DNA of 31,352 nucleotides from JACCRE01 sp049790855 (lineage in GTDB: Bacteria; Planctomycetota; Planctomycetia; Planctomycetales; Planctomycetaceae): contig JBAQZJ010000092.1 of the NCBI GenBank assembly GCA_049790855.1, forward strand, positions 1-31,352, written 5' to 3'. Positions 17,001 to 23,635 of the stretch are shown piece by piece. Below the pieces are notes generated by a model, which searched no databases, was not told the DNA's origin, and was given only the letters and a program-made list of their open reading frames with translations. A program made the position numbers and the translations under genes. Each line of letters starts with the position of its first letter. Position 1 is the stretch's first letter.

Positions 17001-17835
17001 GCGATTCGTCGACCATCTCGACGAAGGCTCGCCGATCGCCGTGGCGATCACGCTGAGGGGCGGCGAAGCCGTCGTCGATTTCACCGGAACCGGCCCCGTC
17101 CTCGGCAGCAATCTCAATGCGAACCGGGCCATCGTGACGGCGGCAGTGCTCTATGTGTTTCGCTGTCTGATCGCCGAGGACATTCCTCTCAATGGAGGCG
17201 TGCTCGATCCGGTGACGGTCATTTTGCCCGAATGTCTGCTCAATCCACCGCCGCATGAGGATCCCGCGCAATGCGCAGCGATCGTCGGCGGCAATGTCGA
17301 GACCAGCCAGCGCGTCGTCGACGTCCTCCTGGGGGCGTTCGGAGTCGCAGCGGCGAGTCAGGGCACGATGAACAACCTTACCTTCGGAAACTCGCGATTC
17401 GGGTATTACGAGACGATCTGCGGCGGAACCGGCGCGACGCCCGACGCCGACGGCTGTTCCGGCATTCACAGCCACATGACCAACACTCGGCTGACGGATG
17501 CGGAAGTGCTCGAACGCCGCTACCCGGTGCGCGTCAAGTCGTTTCGTTTTCGAATCGGCTCGGGGGGCGAAGGCTTGCGCCATGGCGGCGACGGCATCAT
17601 TCGCGAATTGGTGTTTTGTGAGCCTCTGTCGGTCGCCATGCTCTCCGAGCGTCGCGGGCCGAATCCTCCGTTCGGACTGGCCGGCGGCTGTCCGGGCGCA
17701 CTCGGAAGGAATCGCCTGCACCGAAAAGACGGCGCCGAAGTCGAACTGGCGGGCAAATTCCGCATCGAAGTCGATGCAGGAGATCGACTGATTATCGAAA
17801 CGCCCGGCGGTGGCGGCTTTGGGGCTTCCCCTTAA
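14005..17835 (+). CDS. Fused hydantoinase A/B-type 5-oxoprolinase
   Basis: ATP-dependent amidohydrolase family; the best-supported reaction is 5-oxoproline + ATP + H2O to glutamate, though hydantoinase or related substrates remain possible. At 1276 residues it joins both subunits, close to the eukaryotic single-chain enzyme length. HyuA N-terminal domain: FWIDVGGTFTDCLAR (6-20) and KLGTTRGTNALLTRTG (138-153). HyuA core: SGPAGGVVGFSRV, IGFDMGGTSTDVSRFDG and SAGADPGPACYGRGG. HyuB starts near residue 762: DPVQLELFNNLFASIAEQMG, DYSCAIFDAGGNLV, HIPVHLGAMGETV, NDPYRGGSHLPDVT, ASRAHHAEIGGIVPGSMPPFS. Residues about 40-130 form a segment unlike the standard enzyme (YEFRLVAADGAVIERY...YELASGEEAPIVAIR). 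It heads a plus-strand run that also carries a D-glutamate cyclase-like gene. Confidence 0.92.
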   Translation: MGGIEFWIDVGGTFTDCLARAPDGSLRTLKVLSSGTTKGRIDAVENGAVVDPLRIGDAPGFWSGYEFRLVAADGAVIERYQVTESDTQSGRLILDRSLTGLSVGARYELASGEEAPIVAIRTALGLRLTDPIPPVTVKLGTTRGTNALLTRTGARTVLVTNRGFADVLTIGNQDRPRLFDLAVRRPTPLFEKAVEIAGRLDAAGREIEPIDIKEVRNILECLKSDGFEAVAICLMNAYADPSHEAKIAAIARAIGFDDVSASSEVAPRIKFIPRGDTTVVDAYLNPVLRGYVDRLRASLVGSPSGAPTVLKVMSSAGGLLAADRFTGKDSILSGPAGGVVGFSRVAERAGFPRAIGFDMGGTSTDVSRFDGTHDIEFEGTKAGVRLATPMLAIETVAAGGGSICRFDGVKLAVGPQSAGADPGPACYGRGGPLTVTDVNLFLGRILADRFPFPLDRKSVERRLAVLCDEVAASPLGRRYTPLELARGFRTIAIEAMARAIRTVSIARGYDPADYTLVTFGGAGGQHACELADVLGITTVLAHPHAGVLSAYGIGVADIRRFGERPILKVVTSELVRELETAFDELAKQATADVLAEGIARDRLEMPRRLLDLRYVGTETSITVTWAGTATATLDAFADLHRRQYGYVRDGRQVECTAVRIEVVGRIPNAPDPERPVVPRSPEQTEFTNAEFAGIEQSVPVFDRTALRPGDRLTGPAIVFEPTSTFVLDSGWKAEVTGRGDLVASVVTNSKPTAGLRLGDEGADPVQLELFNNLFASIAEQMGEVLRRTSVSTNVKERLDYSCAIFDAGGNLVVNAPHIPVHLGAMGETVKAVLADNPSLAPGDVVVTNDPYRGGSHLPDVTVVTPMHDAQSGRLLFLTASRAHHAEIGGIVPGSMPPFSKSLADEGILIRNFKLVDHGESHEEQLKELLSSGPHPSRNVADNLADIAAQVAANRRGTVLLGDLVERFTLSVVVAYMGHIRAAAGEKVRLALQSRPDGMLRFVDHLDEGSPIAVAITLRGGEAVVDFTGTGPVLGSNLNANRAIVTAAVLYVFRCLIAEDIPLNGGVLDPVTVILPECLLNPPPHEDPAQCAAIVGGNVETSQRVVDVLLGAFGVAAASQGTMNNLTFGNSRFGYYETICGGTGATPDADGCSGIHSHMTNTRLTDAEVLERRYPVRVKSFRFRIGSGGEGLRHGGDGIIRELVFCEPLSVAMLSERRGPNPPFGLAGGCPGALGRNRLHRKDGAEVELAGKFRIEVDAGDRLIIETPGGGGFGASP

Positions 17836-17913
17836 GGCGGATGCGGGCGTCCGACTTGGACTGCCGTACCGAACACTGTAGGGTGCGTCGCCAGCAATCA
17901 CTCGCGATTTCGG

Positions 17914-17920
17914 AAGGAGG
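17914..17920 (+). promoter_or_regulatory. Shine-Dalgarno for the cyclophilin gene
   Basis: AAGGAGG ends six bases before the ATG at 17927, a near-ideal ribosome site that fixes the start. Confidence 0.8.
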
Positions 17921-17926
17921 CTCATC

Positions 17927-18460
17927 ATGGCGAAGAACGTGAAATCTCAGGTCGACGAAGCCGTCGCAGAACTGGATCTCGACCACAAAAACTATCAGGT
18001 CGTGCTGGAGACGTCCGCGGGAAACATCCGGCTCGATTTGCTCTCCGACGTCGCTCCGGGACACGTCAGAAACTTTCTCGGTCTGACCAAGAGCGGTTTC
18101 TACGACGACGGTTGTTTCCACCGCGTCATCGAAGGCTTCATGATTCAGGGCGGCTGTCCCGAAGGCTCCGGTTTCGGCGGACCGGGGTACAACATTGATG
18201 CGGAGTTCAACACGACCTCGCACGAGCCGGGCGTGTTGTCGATGGCACGATCGAACGATCCGAATTCGGCAGGCTCGCAGTTCTTCATCTGTCTGGAGAA
18301 GGTGCCTCACCTCGACCGGCAATACACCGCCTTCGGCAAAACGGCCGACGACGAAAGCCTCGCGGTCGTGCGCAAGATCGGCAACATCGAAACGGGCGCC
18401 AACGACAAGCCGAAGCAGAAGATCGAGATCAAGAAGGCGCGGGTGGAAGAAAAGAATTGA
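17927..18460 (+). CDS. Cyclophilin-type peptidyl-prolyl cis-trans isomerase
   Basis: Cytoplasmic cyclophilin (no signal peptide) catalysing X-Pro isomerisation. After a charged leader of about 22 residues (KNVKSQVDEAVAELDLDHKN) the fold begins with YQVVLETSAGNIRLDLLSD. The active-site block FHRVIEGFMIQGG is intact, followed by GSGFGGPGYNIDAEFN, LSMARSNDPNSAGSQFFICL and LDRQYTAFGK. The position of the cyclosporin-contact Trp of human CypA is His here (PHLDRQ), as expected to vary among bacterial forms. The 177 residues are normal for PpiB-type enzymes. It lies 91 bases after the 5-oxoprolinase gene on the same strand, with its own strong ribosome site. Confidence 0.93.
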   Translation: MAKNVKSQVDEAVAELDLDHKNYQVVLETSAGNIRLDLLSDVAPGHVRNFLGLTKSGFYDDGCFHRVIEGFMIQGGCPEGSGFGGPGYNIDAEFNTTSHEPGVLSMARSNDPNSAGSQFFICLEKVPHLDRQYTAFGKTADDESLAVVRKIGNIETGANDKPKQKIEIKKARVEEKN

Positions 18461-18563
18461 CGTGGGCAGTCGTCTGCCAGTGATCGGTTGTGAACCGATC
18501 CGGCTGCCGTTTCGTTCTCTCGGACAACGCCGGCATGCCCATACGTTGTTCGAGGGTTCGTCA

Positions 18564-18890
18564 ATGCGTCGCCCGGACGATCAACCGGTCACTCGCTGGC
18601 TCGCGGGACTAGCCGTCCCGCTTGCAGTCCTGATCTATTCGACCGTGTGCGTCATCCGCGAGCGGACGTTGATCGTGGGTCGCAGACCGTTGCGGCTCGT
18701 CGAGTTTCACGGGGCGGAAGCGGTTGCGCTGGCGGCCTTGTACGCCTCTCTCGGGCTACTCGCTCACGCGCACTGGTTCTGGGGAGATCATCCGGACTTT
18801 GCCGGCTACGCTGAAGTGGCGAAGATCGTTCTGGTCGGCATGCTCGTCGTCTCCTGCGGATGGCTGAGTTATCTTGTCGTGCTCGCCTGA
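18564..18890 (+). CDS. Small hypothetical membrane protein
   Basis: A 108-residue protein with three likely membrane helices: about 12-31 (WLAGLAVPLAVLIYSTVCVI), 50-69 (AEAVALAALYASLGLLAHAH) and 85-107 (AKIVLVGMLVVSCGWLSYLVVL). The loops are short and polar, with HWFWGDHPDFAGY before the last helix. I do not recognise a family. The open frame extends much further upstream, through the cyclophilin gene, but that part is a shadow; the ATG at 18564 gives a compact membrane protein. It sits between the cyclophilin and D-glutamate cyclase genes, with 37 bases to the next start. Confidence 0.65.
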   Translation: MRRPDDQPVTRWLAGLAVPLAVLIYSTVCVIRERTLIVGRRPLRLVEFHGAEAVALAALYASLGLLAHAHWFWGDHPDFAGYAEVAKIVLVGMLVVSCGWLSYLVVLA

Positions 18891-18927
18891 CAAGAGTTAC
18901 GCGACACGTTATTAGGCATCGACGACG

Positions 18928-19710
18928 TTGTATCCTTCTGCCGCTCCCGCCGCTGTTCGTCTCGCTTGCCGCCGCGGTGAATTGATCGGGCAGACGTCTG
19001 GGCTGGCCGCCGGTTTCGCCCAGGCGAACCTCGTCGTCCTGCCGCAGGCGGACGCCGCCGACTTCCTGCTGTTCTGCCAGCGGAATCCGAAGCCGTGTCC
19101 GTTGTTGGAGGTGCTCGACGCCGGTGAGGCGACGCCGATGCGGCTCGCTGCCGACGCCGATTTGCGAACCGACTTGCCTCGATATCGCGTCTGGAGGAAC
19201 GGCGAGCTGATCGACGAGCCGACCGACGTGACGCGGCACTGGCGCGACGACTTCGTCTCGTTTTTGATCGGCTGCTCGTTCACCTTCGAGACGGCGTTGC
19301 AAGCCGCCGGCGTTCCGGTGCGTCATGTCGAAGAAGGTCGGAACGTGCCCATGTACCGCACGAACATTCCGTGCATCCCGGCGGGACGATTCCACGGCGA
19401 GATGGTCGTCTCGATGCGGCCGTTGAGTCCCGCCGACGCGATTCGCGCGATTCAGATCACGTCGCGGTATCCCGGCGTACACGGGGCGCCGGTCCATTTC
19501 GCCGATCCGGAGCAGATCGGCGTCAAGGATCTCGCCCGTCCGGATTTCGGCGACGCCGTCACGATGCAGGCTGGCGAGGTGCCCGTCTTCTGGGCTTGCG
19601 GAGTGACGCCGCAGATCGCCCTGGTGAACGCCGCGCCAGAGATCGCGATCACGCACAGCCCCGGTTGCATGTTCGTCACCGACATCCGCGACGAAACGCT
19701 GGCGGGGTGA
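18928..19710 (+). CDS. DUF1445 / putative hydro-lyase, D-glutamate cyclase family (YcsI-like)
   Basis: The family includes the D-glutamate cyclase domain of vertebrate DGLUCY, which converts D-glutamate to 5-oxo-D-proline; bacterial members are usually annotated as putative hydro-lyases. Signatures run the full length: TSGLAAGFAQANLVVLP, DFLLFCQRNPKPCPLLEV, LPRYRVWRNGELIDE, WRDDFVSFLIGCSFTFE, VEEGRNVPMYRTNIPC, MRPLSPADAIRAIQITSRYP, VHGAPVHFADP, FWACGVTPQIALV and ITHSPGCMFVTDIRDE. The 260 residues are normal for the family. The only in-frame start after the upstream stop is TTG at 18928, without a good ribosome site. It is on the same strand as the fused 5-oxoprolinase gene, two genes upstream. 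The cyclase reaction is inferred from the family. Confidence 0.9.
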   Translation: MYPSAAPAAVRLACRRGELIGQTSGLAAGFAQANLVVLPQADAADFLLFCQRNPKPCPLLEVLDAGEATPMRLAADADLRTDLPRYRVWRNGELIDEPTDVTRHWRDDFVSFLIGCSFTFETALQAAGVPVRHVEEGRNVPMYRTNIPCIPAGRFHGEMVVSMRPLSPADAIRAIQITSRYPGVHGAPVHFADPEQIGVKDLARPDFGDAVTMQAGEVPVFWACGVTPQIALVNAAPEIAITHSPGCMFVTDIRDETLAG

Positions 19711-19768
19711 GCGATGCGGAAATCGGCCGGAGTGTCGGAATTGACGGCGGAAGCGTGAAAGTCGCGAA

Positions 19769-20938
19769 ATGAACGACCCGTCGCGACTGACGACGTACCG
19801 TTACCTCGCCGATCACCCGGCGATCTTCACCGAGATCGCCGCGACGCCGGGGGACGAGTTTCACGTACAAAAAGTGTTGCGCAGCCGGCATCCCGACGAC
19901 GTCGTCCGGCTCGCGTTGACCGTCGCGGAACTGCGTCGCCGCGCGACGAAAAAGTTCCCACAAGCGTCGAAAATGTGGTTCGACCGCGAGCGTCTCGAAC
20001 AGGCCACCCCTTGGGAGGTGGCCGTTCACAAAGCGAAACGATTCGACGGCCGCGTATGGGATTACTGTTGTGGCCTCGGCGCCGACGCCCTGGCGCTTGC
20101 AGGTCGAGGCGAGGTGACGGCCGTTGATCGCGATCCGCTCGCCTGCCTGTTCACCGAACTGAATGCCAAGGCTCTCGGTATCGATCCGGGATCATTGACG
20201 GTTCTCTGTTCATCAGCTGAGTCGCTGACGGATCGGAGCGGCCGGCTTCATATCGACCCCGATCGTCGGGCAGGGGCACTGAAACGCGCCGTGCGCGTCG
20301 AAGACTATGTTCCCGATCTCGACACGTTGCGACGTTTGATGACGGAGTTCTCAGGCGGAGCGCTGAAGGTCAGCCCCGCCTCGAACTTCGGCGGAAAATT
20401 CGACGATGTCGAGATCGAACTGGTCAGCCTGCACGGAGAAGCGAAGGAAGCCACGATCTGGTTTGGCGACCTTGCGGAACCCGAACTCTGGAGGGCGACC
20501 CTGTTACCTGGCGGGCATACGCTCGCCGGCGATCCATTGTCGGCCGAGCCGGTATTGTCGCCGCTCGGCGGGTACGTTTTTGACCCGGATCCTGCAATCG
20601 TTCGTGCAGGCCTGATCGACCTGCTCTGCGCGACGACAGGCCTCGCAAGGCTTGACGATGCGGAAGAGTACCTGACGAGCGACGATCGAAACCCGACACC
20701 GTTCGTCAGCATGTTCCGCGTGCTTGCCGAACTGCCGAACAACGAGCGTGCCCTTCGGAAGCACCTGCGTCAGTTACGGACCGGGCGTCTGGAGATCAAG
20801 GCGCGGCGATTACCGATCGACGTCGAGCGCCTGCACCGTTCGCTGCCGGTGTCGGACGGACCACCCGCCGTCCTGATCTTTGCACGCATCGCCGGCAAGG
20901 CGCGTGTCATCGTCGCGGAACGGGTTTCGTCCGAATGA
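19769..20938 (+). CDS. Class I SAM-dependent methyltransferase with THUMP-like C-terminal domain
   Basis: Predicted S-adenosylmethionine-dependent methyltransferase acting on an unknown substrate, probably RNA given the THUMP-like tail. An N-terminal helical region (residues 1-75) includes KKFPQASKMWFDRERLEQATPWEVAVHKAKRF. The Rossmann motif I follows, VWDYCCGLGADALALAGRG (97-114), then the motif II acidic residue in VTAVDRDPLACLFTELNA (117-134). The region around KVSPASNFGGKFDDVEIELVS takes the place of motif IV and beyond. The final 80 or so residues (ALRKHLRQLRTGRLEIKARRLPIDVERLHRSL ... LIFARIAGKARVIVAERV) fit the THUMP-like domain. The gene follows the DUF1445 gene by 58 bases and ends at a convergent hairpin. 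Target unknown. Confidence 0.88.
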   Translation: MNDPSRLTTYRYLADHPAIFTEIAATPGDEFHVQKVLRSRHPDDVVRLALTVAELRRRATKKFPQASKMWFDRERLEQATPWEVAVHKAKRFDGRVWDYCCGLGADALALAGRGEVTAVDRDPLACLFTELNAKALGIDPGSLTVLCSSAESLTDRSGRLHIDPDRRAGALKRAVRVEDYVPDLDTLRRLMTEFSGGALKVSPASNFGGKFDDVEIELVSLHGEAKEATIWFGDLAEPELWRATLLPGGHTLAGDPLSAEPVLSPLGGYVFDPDPAIVRAGLIDLLCATTGLARLDDAEEYLTSDDRNPTPFVSMFRVLAELPNNERALRKHLRQLRTGRLEIKARRLPIDVERLHRSLPVSDGPPAVLIFARIAGKARVIVAERVSSE

Positions 20939-20942
20939 CCAA

Positions 20943-20978
20943 CGCCAAGACCGCCGGCGAGGGCCGGCGGTCTTGGCG
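20943..20978. terminator. Long perfect hairpin between convergent genes
   Basis: A perfect 16-bp stem (20943-20958 with 20963-20978, core AAGACCGCCGGC) has a GAGG loop and lies between the methyltransferase gene and the convergent exported-protein gene. There is no U-run on either side, so it may act bidirectionally, with help, or protect 3' ends. Confidence 0.75.
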
Positions 20979-20997
20979 GGTGAGACGGGCGACCGGG

Positions 20998-21495
20998 TTA
21001 TTGCCCGACGGCTTCGCGGAACTGAAAGCCGTCGATCGGCGTAAGGGCGGCGGCGCCACCGCGAGCGTTGACCGGGAACGAATAGCCAACGACCTTCCCG
21101 CTGGTCAATTCGGCCACGTACAGACAGGAGGACGCAGGGCGGAAGTTGCCCTGTGACGGGAGATTCGTCCGACCGGAAACGATCGCATAGGTGCCCGGCT
21201 CGTTCGGGTTCACCTGGAAGTCGGCGGCGATGTTTCGCGTGTAGAGCACGCTGAACTTGCCGGTGCGCGGGTCCATGATCGAGCCGCGAAGCTGGCCCGT
21301 CAGAAAGTCGAGCACGAACACGCCTTCGACGAAATCGGTCGCGTCGAATTGGGCTGTGAGCATCGCGAACTTGTCGTTCCGGTCGCCGACGACGGCCGCC
21401 GCATGCTCGTGGGGCCAGACAAACGCGATCGTCAGTCCGGCGACGAGGCCGATCGACGTCCAGAACCAACGACGGTCCAGGTGAGTGTTGGTCAT
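20998..21495 (-). CDS. Small exported protein, planctomycete-type hypothetical
   Basis: A 165-residue protein of unknown function. The chosen ATG at 21495 gives MTNTHLDRRWFWTSIGLVAGLTIAFVW, an uncleaved anchor or signal sequence, with AAGGA upstream; the frame could extend to 21564. The rest is beta-rich, with conserved-looking segments WPHEHAAAVVGDRNDKFAM, FVEGVFVLDFLTGQLRGSIMDPRTGKFSVLYTRNI, ADFQVNPNEPGTYAIVSGRTN and LYVAELTSGKVVGYSFPVN. Two similar stretches (VFVLDFLTGQLRG and LYVAELTSGKVVGY) suggest an internal repeat, as in beta-propeller or beta-sandwich units. I recall similar proteins in planctomycetes, all uncharacterised. Confidence 0.78.
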   Translation of the reverse strand: MTNTHLDRRWFWTSIGLVAGLTIAFVWPHEHAAAVVGDRNDKFAMLTAQFDATDFVEGVFVLDFLTGQLRGSIMDPRTGKFSVLYTRNIAADFQVNPNEPGTYAIVSGRTNLPSQGNFRPASSCLYVAELTSGKVVGYSFPVNARGGAAALTPIDGFQFREAVGQ

Positions 21496-21729
21496 CGCAG
21501 CATCCTTCGTGACGGTGAGGTTCGACCCGCGTTTCAGGGTGTGTGCAGCATACCGCGGCATCAAGGAACGGGCCAGACGACGGTGCTACGAATCGATCTC
21601 CGGACGTCGGGCTTCGTCCAGAGCCAGGCTTCGCTTCGCGTCGGTTGAGAGGGGCGCCGCCCCCCGCTAAGCTTGCGCCGTCAAACGCTGTCACACGGCC
21701 TCGTCCAACGCTCTCGGGGAGACGCTCAC

Positions 21730-22929
21730 ATGGAGACGACCAACGGCTCGTTGAACCGGAAGCTGCGGATGGCTCTCGTCGGAGGTGGACGCGGGGCCTT
21801 TATCGGGCGGGTGCATGCGACGGCCGGAGTGCTCGACAACCGTGCGGCGCTCGTCGCAGGCTGCCTGTCGTCCAATCCCCAACGCGCGAAAGAGTCGGCC
21901 CCGGCGTACGACATTCCGCCCGGCCGCGCGTACGGCAGCATCGATGAACTGATCGAGAAGGAGTCGAAGCTGCCCGACTCGGAGCGGATCGACTTCGTCA
22001 GCATCGCGACGCCGAATCACACGCACTTCGAGATCGCCAAGAAGTGCGTCGAGGCCGGGTTCAACGTCATCTGCGACAAACCGATGACCTTCGACTTCGC
22101 CCAGGCGAAGGAACTCGTCTCCACCGTCGAAAAGAGCGGCGTCGTCTTCGCCGTCAGCCACAATTACACAGGCTACCCGCTCGTTCGGCAGGCCCGCGAA
22201 ATGATCCTCGGCGGCGAGTTGGGTGAGATCAATGCAGTCCGTTCGAACTACATGCAGGGCTGGCTGCGGACCGCCCTCGAAGACCAGGATCAGAAGCAGG
22301 CGTCGTGGCGCACCGACCCGAGCAAGTCGGGCGCGGCCGGCGGTTTCGGTGATATCGGAACTCACGCGTACAACCTCGGCCGGTATATGACCGGCCTGCT
22401 GCCGAGCGAGATCAGTTGCCATCTCAAGGCGTTCGTCGAGGGCCGCAAGCTCGACGACTACGGAACGGCGATCGTCCGTTTTCAGAACGGCGGGCTGGGC
22501 ACGGTGACGGCAAGCCAGATTTCGCACGGACGCGAAAACGATCTCTTCATCGAGGTCGACGGCACGAAGGGGGCAATTCAGTGGCGGCAGGAACAGCCGA
22601 ACGTCATGACCGTCCGCCGAAACGGCCAGCCGCACGCACTCTACACCCGCGATCCGAACGCCTCGTACATGAACGACGCCGGCAAGGCCGCCTGTCGGTT
22701 GCCGAGCGGACATCCGGAAGCGTTTTTCGAAGCCTTTGCGAACGTCTACCGCGCGGCGTTCGACGCGATGATCCTGCGGGTGACCGGAAAGAAGTTCGAG
22801 ACCCGCGACACAATTTATCCGAACGTCTACGATGGTGCCGAAGGGATGTATTTCATCCAGCAGTCGGTCGCCAGCAGCCACGACAACGGTGCCTGGCTCG
22901 ACATGAAATACGAGAAAGCCCGCAAGTAA
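21730..22929 (+). CDS. Gfo/Idh/MocA-family NAD(P)-dependent oxidoreductase
   Basis: Probably oxidises or reduces a sugar or inositol derivative using NAD(P); the substrate is unknown. Residues 13-26 form the Rossmann loop (RMALVGGGRGAFIG). IDFVSIATPNHTHFEIAKKCVEAG and NVICDKPMTFDFAQAKEL follow, with CDKP in place of the more usual CEKP; its Lys is the expected catalytic or cofactor residue. The C-terminal domain shows GGFGDIGTHAYNLGRYMTG, with the His and Tyr of the family, and FIEVDGTKGAIQWRQEQPN. The 399 residues are normal. The ATG at 21730 is chosen just ahead of the Rossmann strand; the frame opens at 21673. Planctomycetes carry many paralogues, so no closer name is given. Confidence 0.92.
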   Translation: METTNGSLNRKLRMALVGGGRGAFIGRVHATAGVLDNRAALVAGCLSSNPQRAKESAPAYDIPPGRAYGSIDELIEKESKLPDSERIDFVSIATPNHTHFEIAKKCVEAGFNVICDKPMTFDFAQAKELVSTVEKSGVVFAVSHNYTGYPLVRQAREMILGGELGEINAVRSNYMQGWLRTALEDQDQKQASWRTDPSKSGAAGGFGDIGTHAYNLGRYMTGLLPSEISCHLKAFVEGRKLDDYGTAIVRFQNGGLGTVTASQISHGRENDLFIEVDGTKGAIQWRQEQPNVMTVRRNGQPHALYTRDPNASYMNDAGKAACRLPSGHPEAFFEAFANVYRAAFDAMILRVTGKKFETRDTIYPNVYDGAEGMYFIQQSVASSHDNGAWLDMKYEKARK

Positions 22930-22955
22930 CCGCGAATGCACCGGCGTCGCAGGCT

Positions 22956-23537
22956 TTACGCAGCGTCGCGTGATTCACGGGCGGACTGCGACCAGAGTCC
23001 GTGCCCGGCGGTCTTCGCATCGTCCTCGGCTTCCCGGAAAAGCCGCTTCATCGCACTGCTGTACGGATACTGGAGCTGCGCCTTGCTGAGGCCGGCGCGA
23101 ATCAATTCTTCGTTGAGCAGCACGCCGTCGATATAGACGTAGGCGAGCAAACGGCCGTGCCGGTCGCGGCGTTCTTTATCGAACTTGAGTTGCACGGATC
23201 GCCCTTCGACCATTCGTTTGGTGAATTGCGAGGCCTCCGGCCCCCAGAGTTCGACGGGAAAGTCTTCGCGAACGGTCTCGGGCGTATCGACGCCGAGTAA
23301 ACGAACTCGCTCGCCGCCGTCCAGCAGCAAAGTGTCGCCGTCGACGACGCGCTTGACGACGTACGTCTGATCTGGCTCCGTCGTATCGACGGGCGGGGCG
23401 TCGCCGTTCTCCGGCTTCGAGAAATACTGGACGGCCAGCACGATCACCACGACAACCACAATCAGCCATCGCGGCGCCCGGCTGCGCCGCAAGCCGTTGA
23501 CGAAATCGGTAGTCGATGTTCGATTGCGCCGGGCCAT
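22956..23537 (-). CDS. Membrane-anchored thermonuclease (SNase-like)
   Basis: Staphylococcal-nuclease-like phosphodiesterase expected to cut DNA or RNA with Ca2+. Residues 24-38 form one hydrophobic anchor (WLIVVVVVIVLAVQY) after a basic N-terminus, placing the nuclease outside the cytoplasmic membrane. The SNase domain at about 58-185 keeps the active-site elements: VVDGDTLLL with Asp66, RVRLLGVDTPET with Arg79 and Glu87, and DRHGRLLAYVYIDG with Arg129. It ends KTAGHGLWSQ as usual for the family. The 193 residues fit. It lies last in a minus-strand run after the cyclase gene, 98 bases downstream, so it may be co-transcribed, though a separate promoter is possible. Confidence 0.92.
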   Translation of the reverse strand: MARRNRTSTTDFVNGLRRSRAPRWLIVVVVVIVLAVQYFSKPENGDAPPVDTTEPDQTYVVKRVVDGDTLLLDGGERVRLLGVDTPETVREDFPVELWGPEASQFTKRMVEGRSVQLKFDKERRDRHGRLLAYVYIDGVLLNEELIRAGLSKAQLQYPYSSAMKRLFREAEDDAKTAGHGLWSQSARESRDAA

Positions 23538-23635
23538 GGGGCTATCTCGATGGGTTCAAGAATCGGCGGAGACCGACGCAGCCGTCTCTCGTCCTCACGT
23601 TTCCACACGACGAACGATGCACAACATCATGTTCG

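Noticed and set aside
21691..22941. 416-residue open frame antisense to the Gfo/Idh/MocA gene
   Set aside because: Mirror of a well-supported oxidoreductase gene, with no domain signature of its own.
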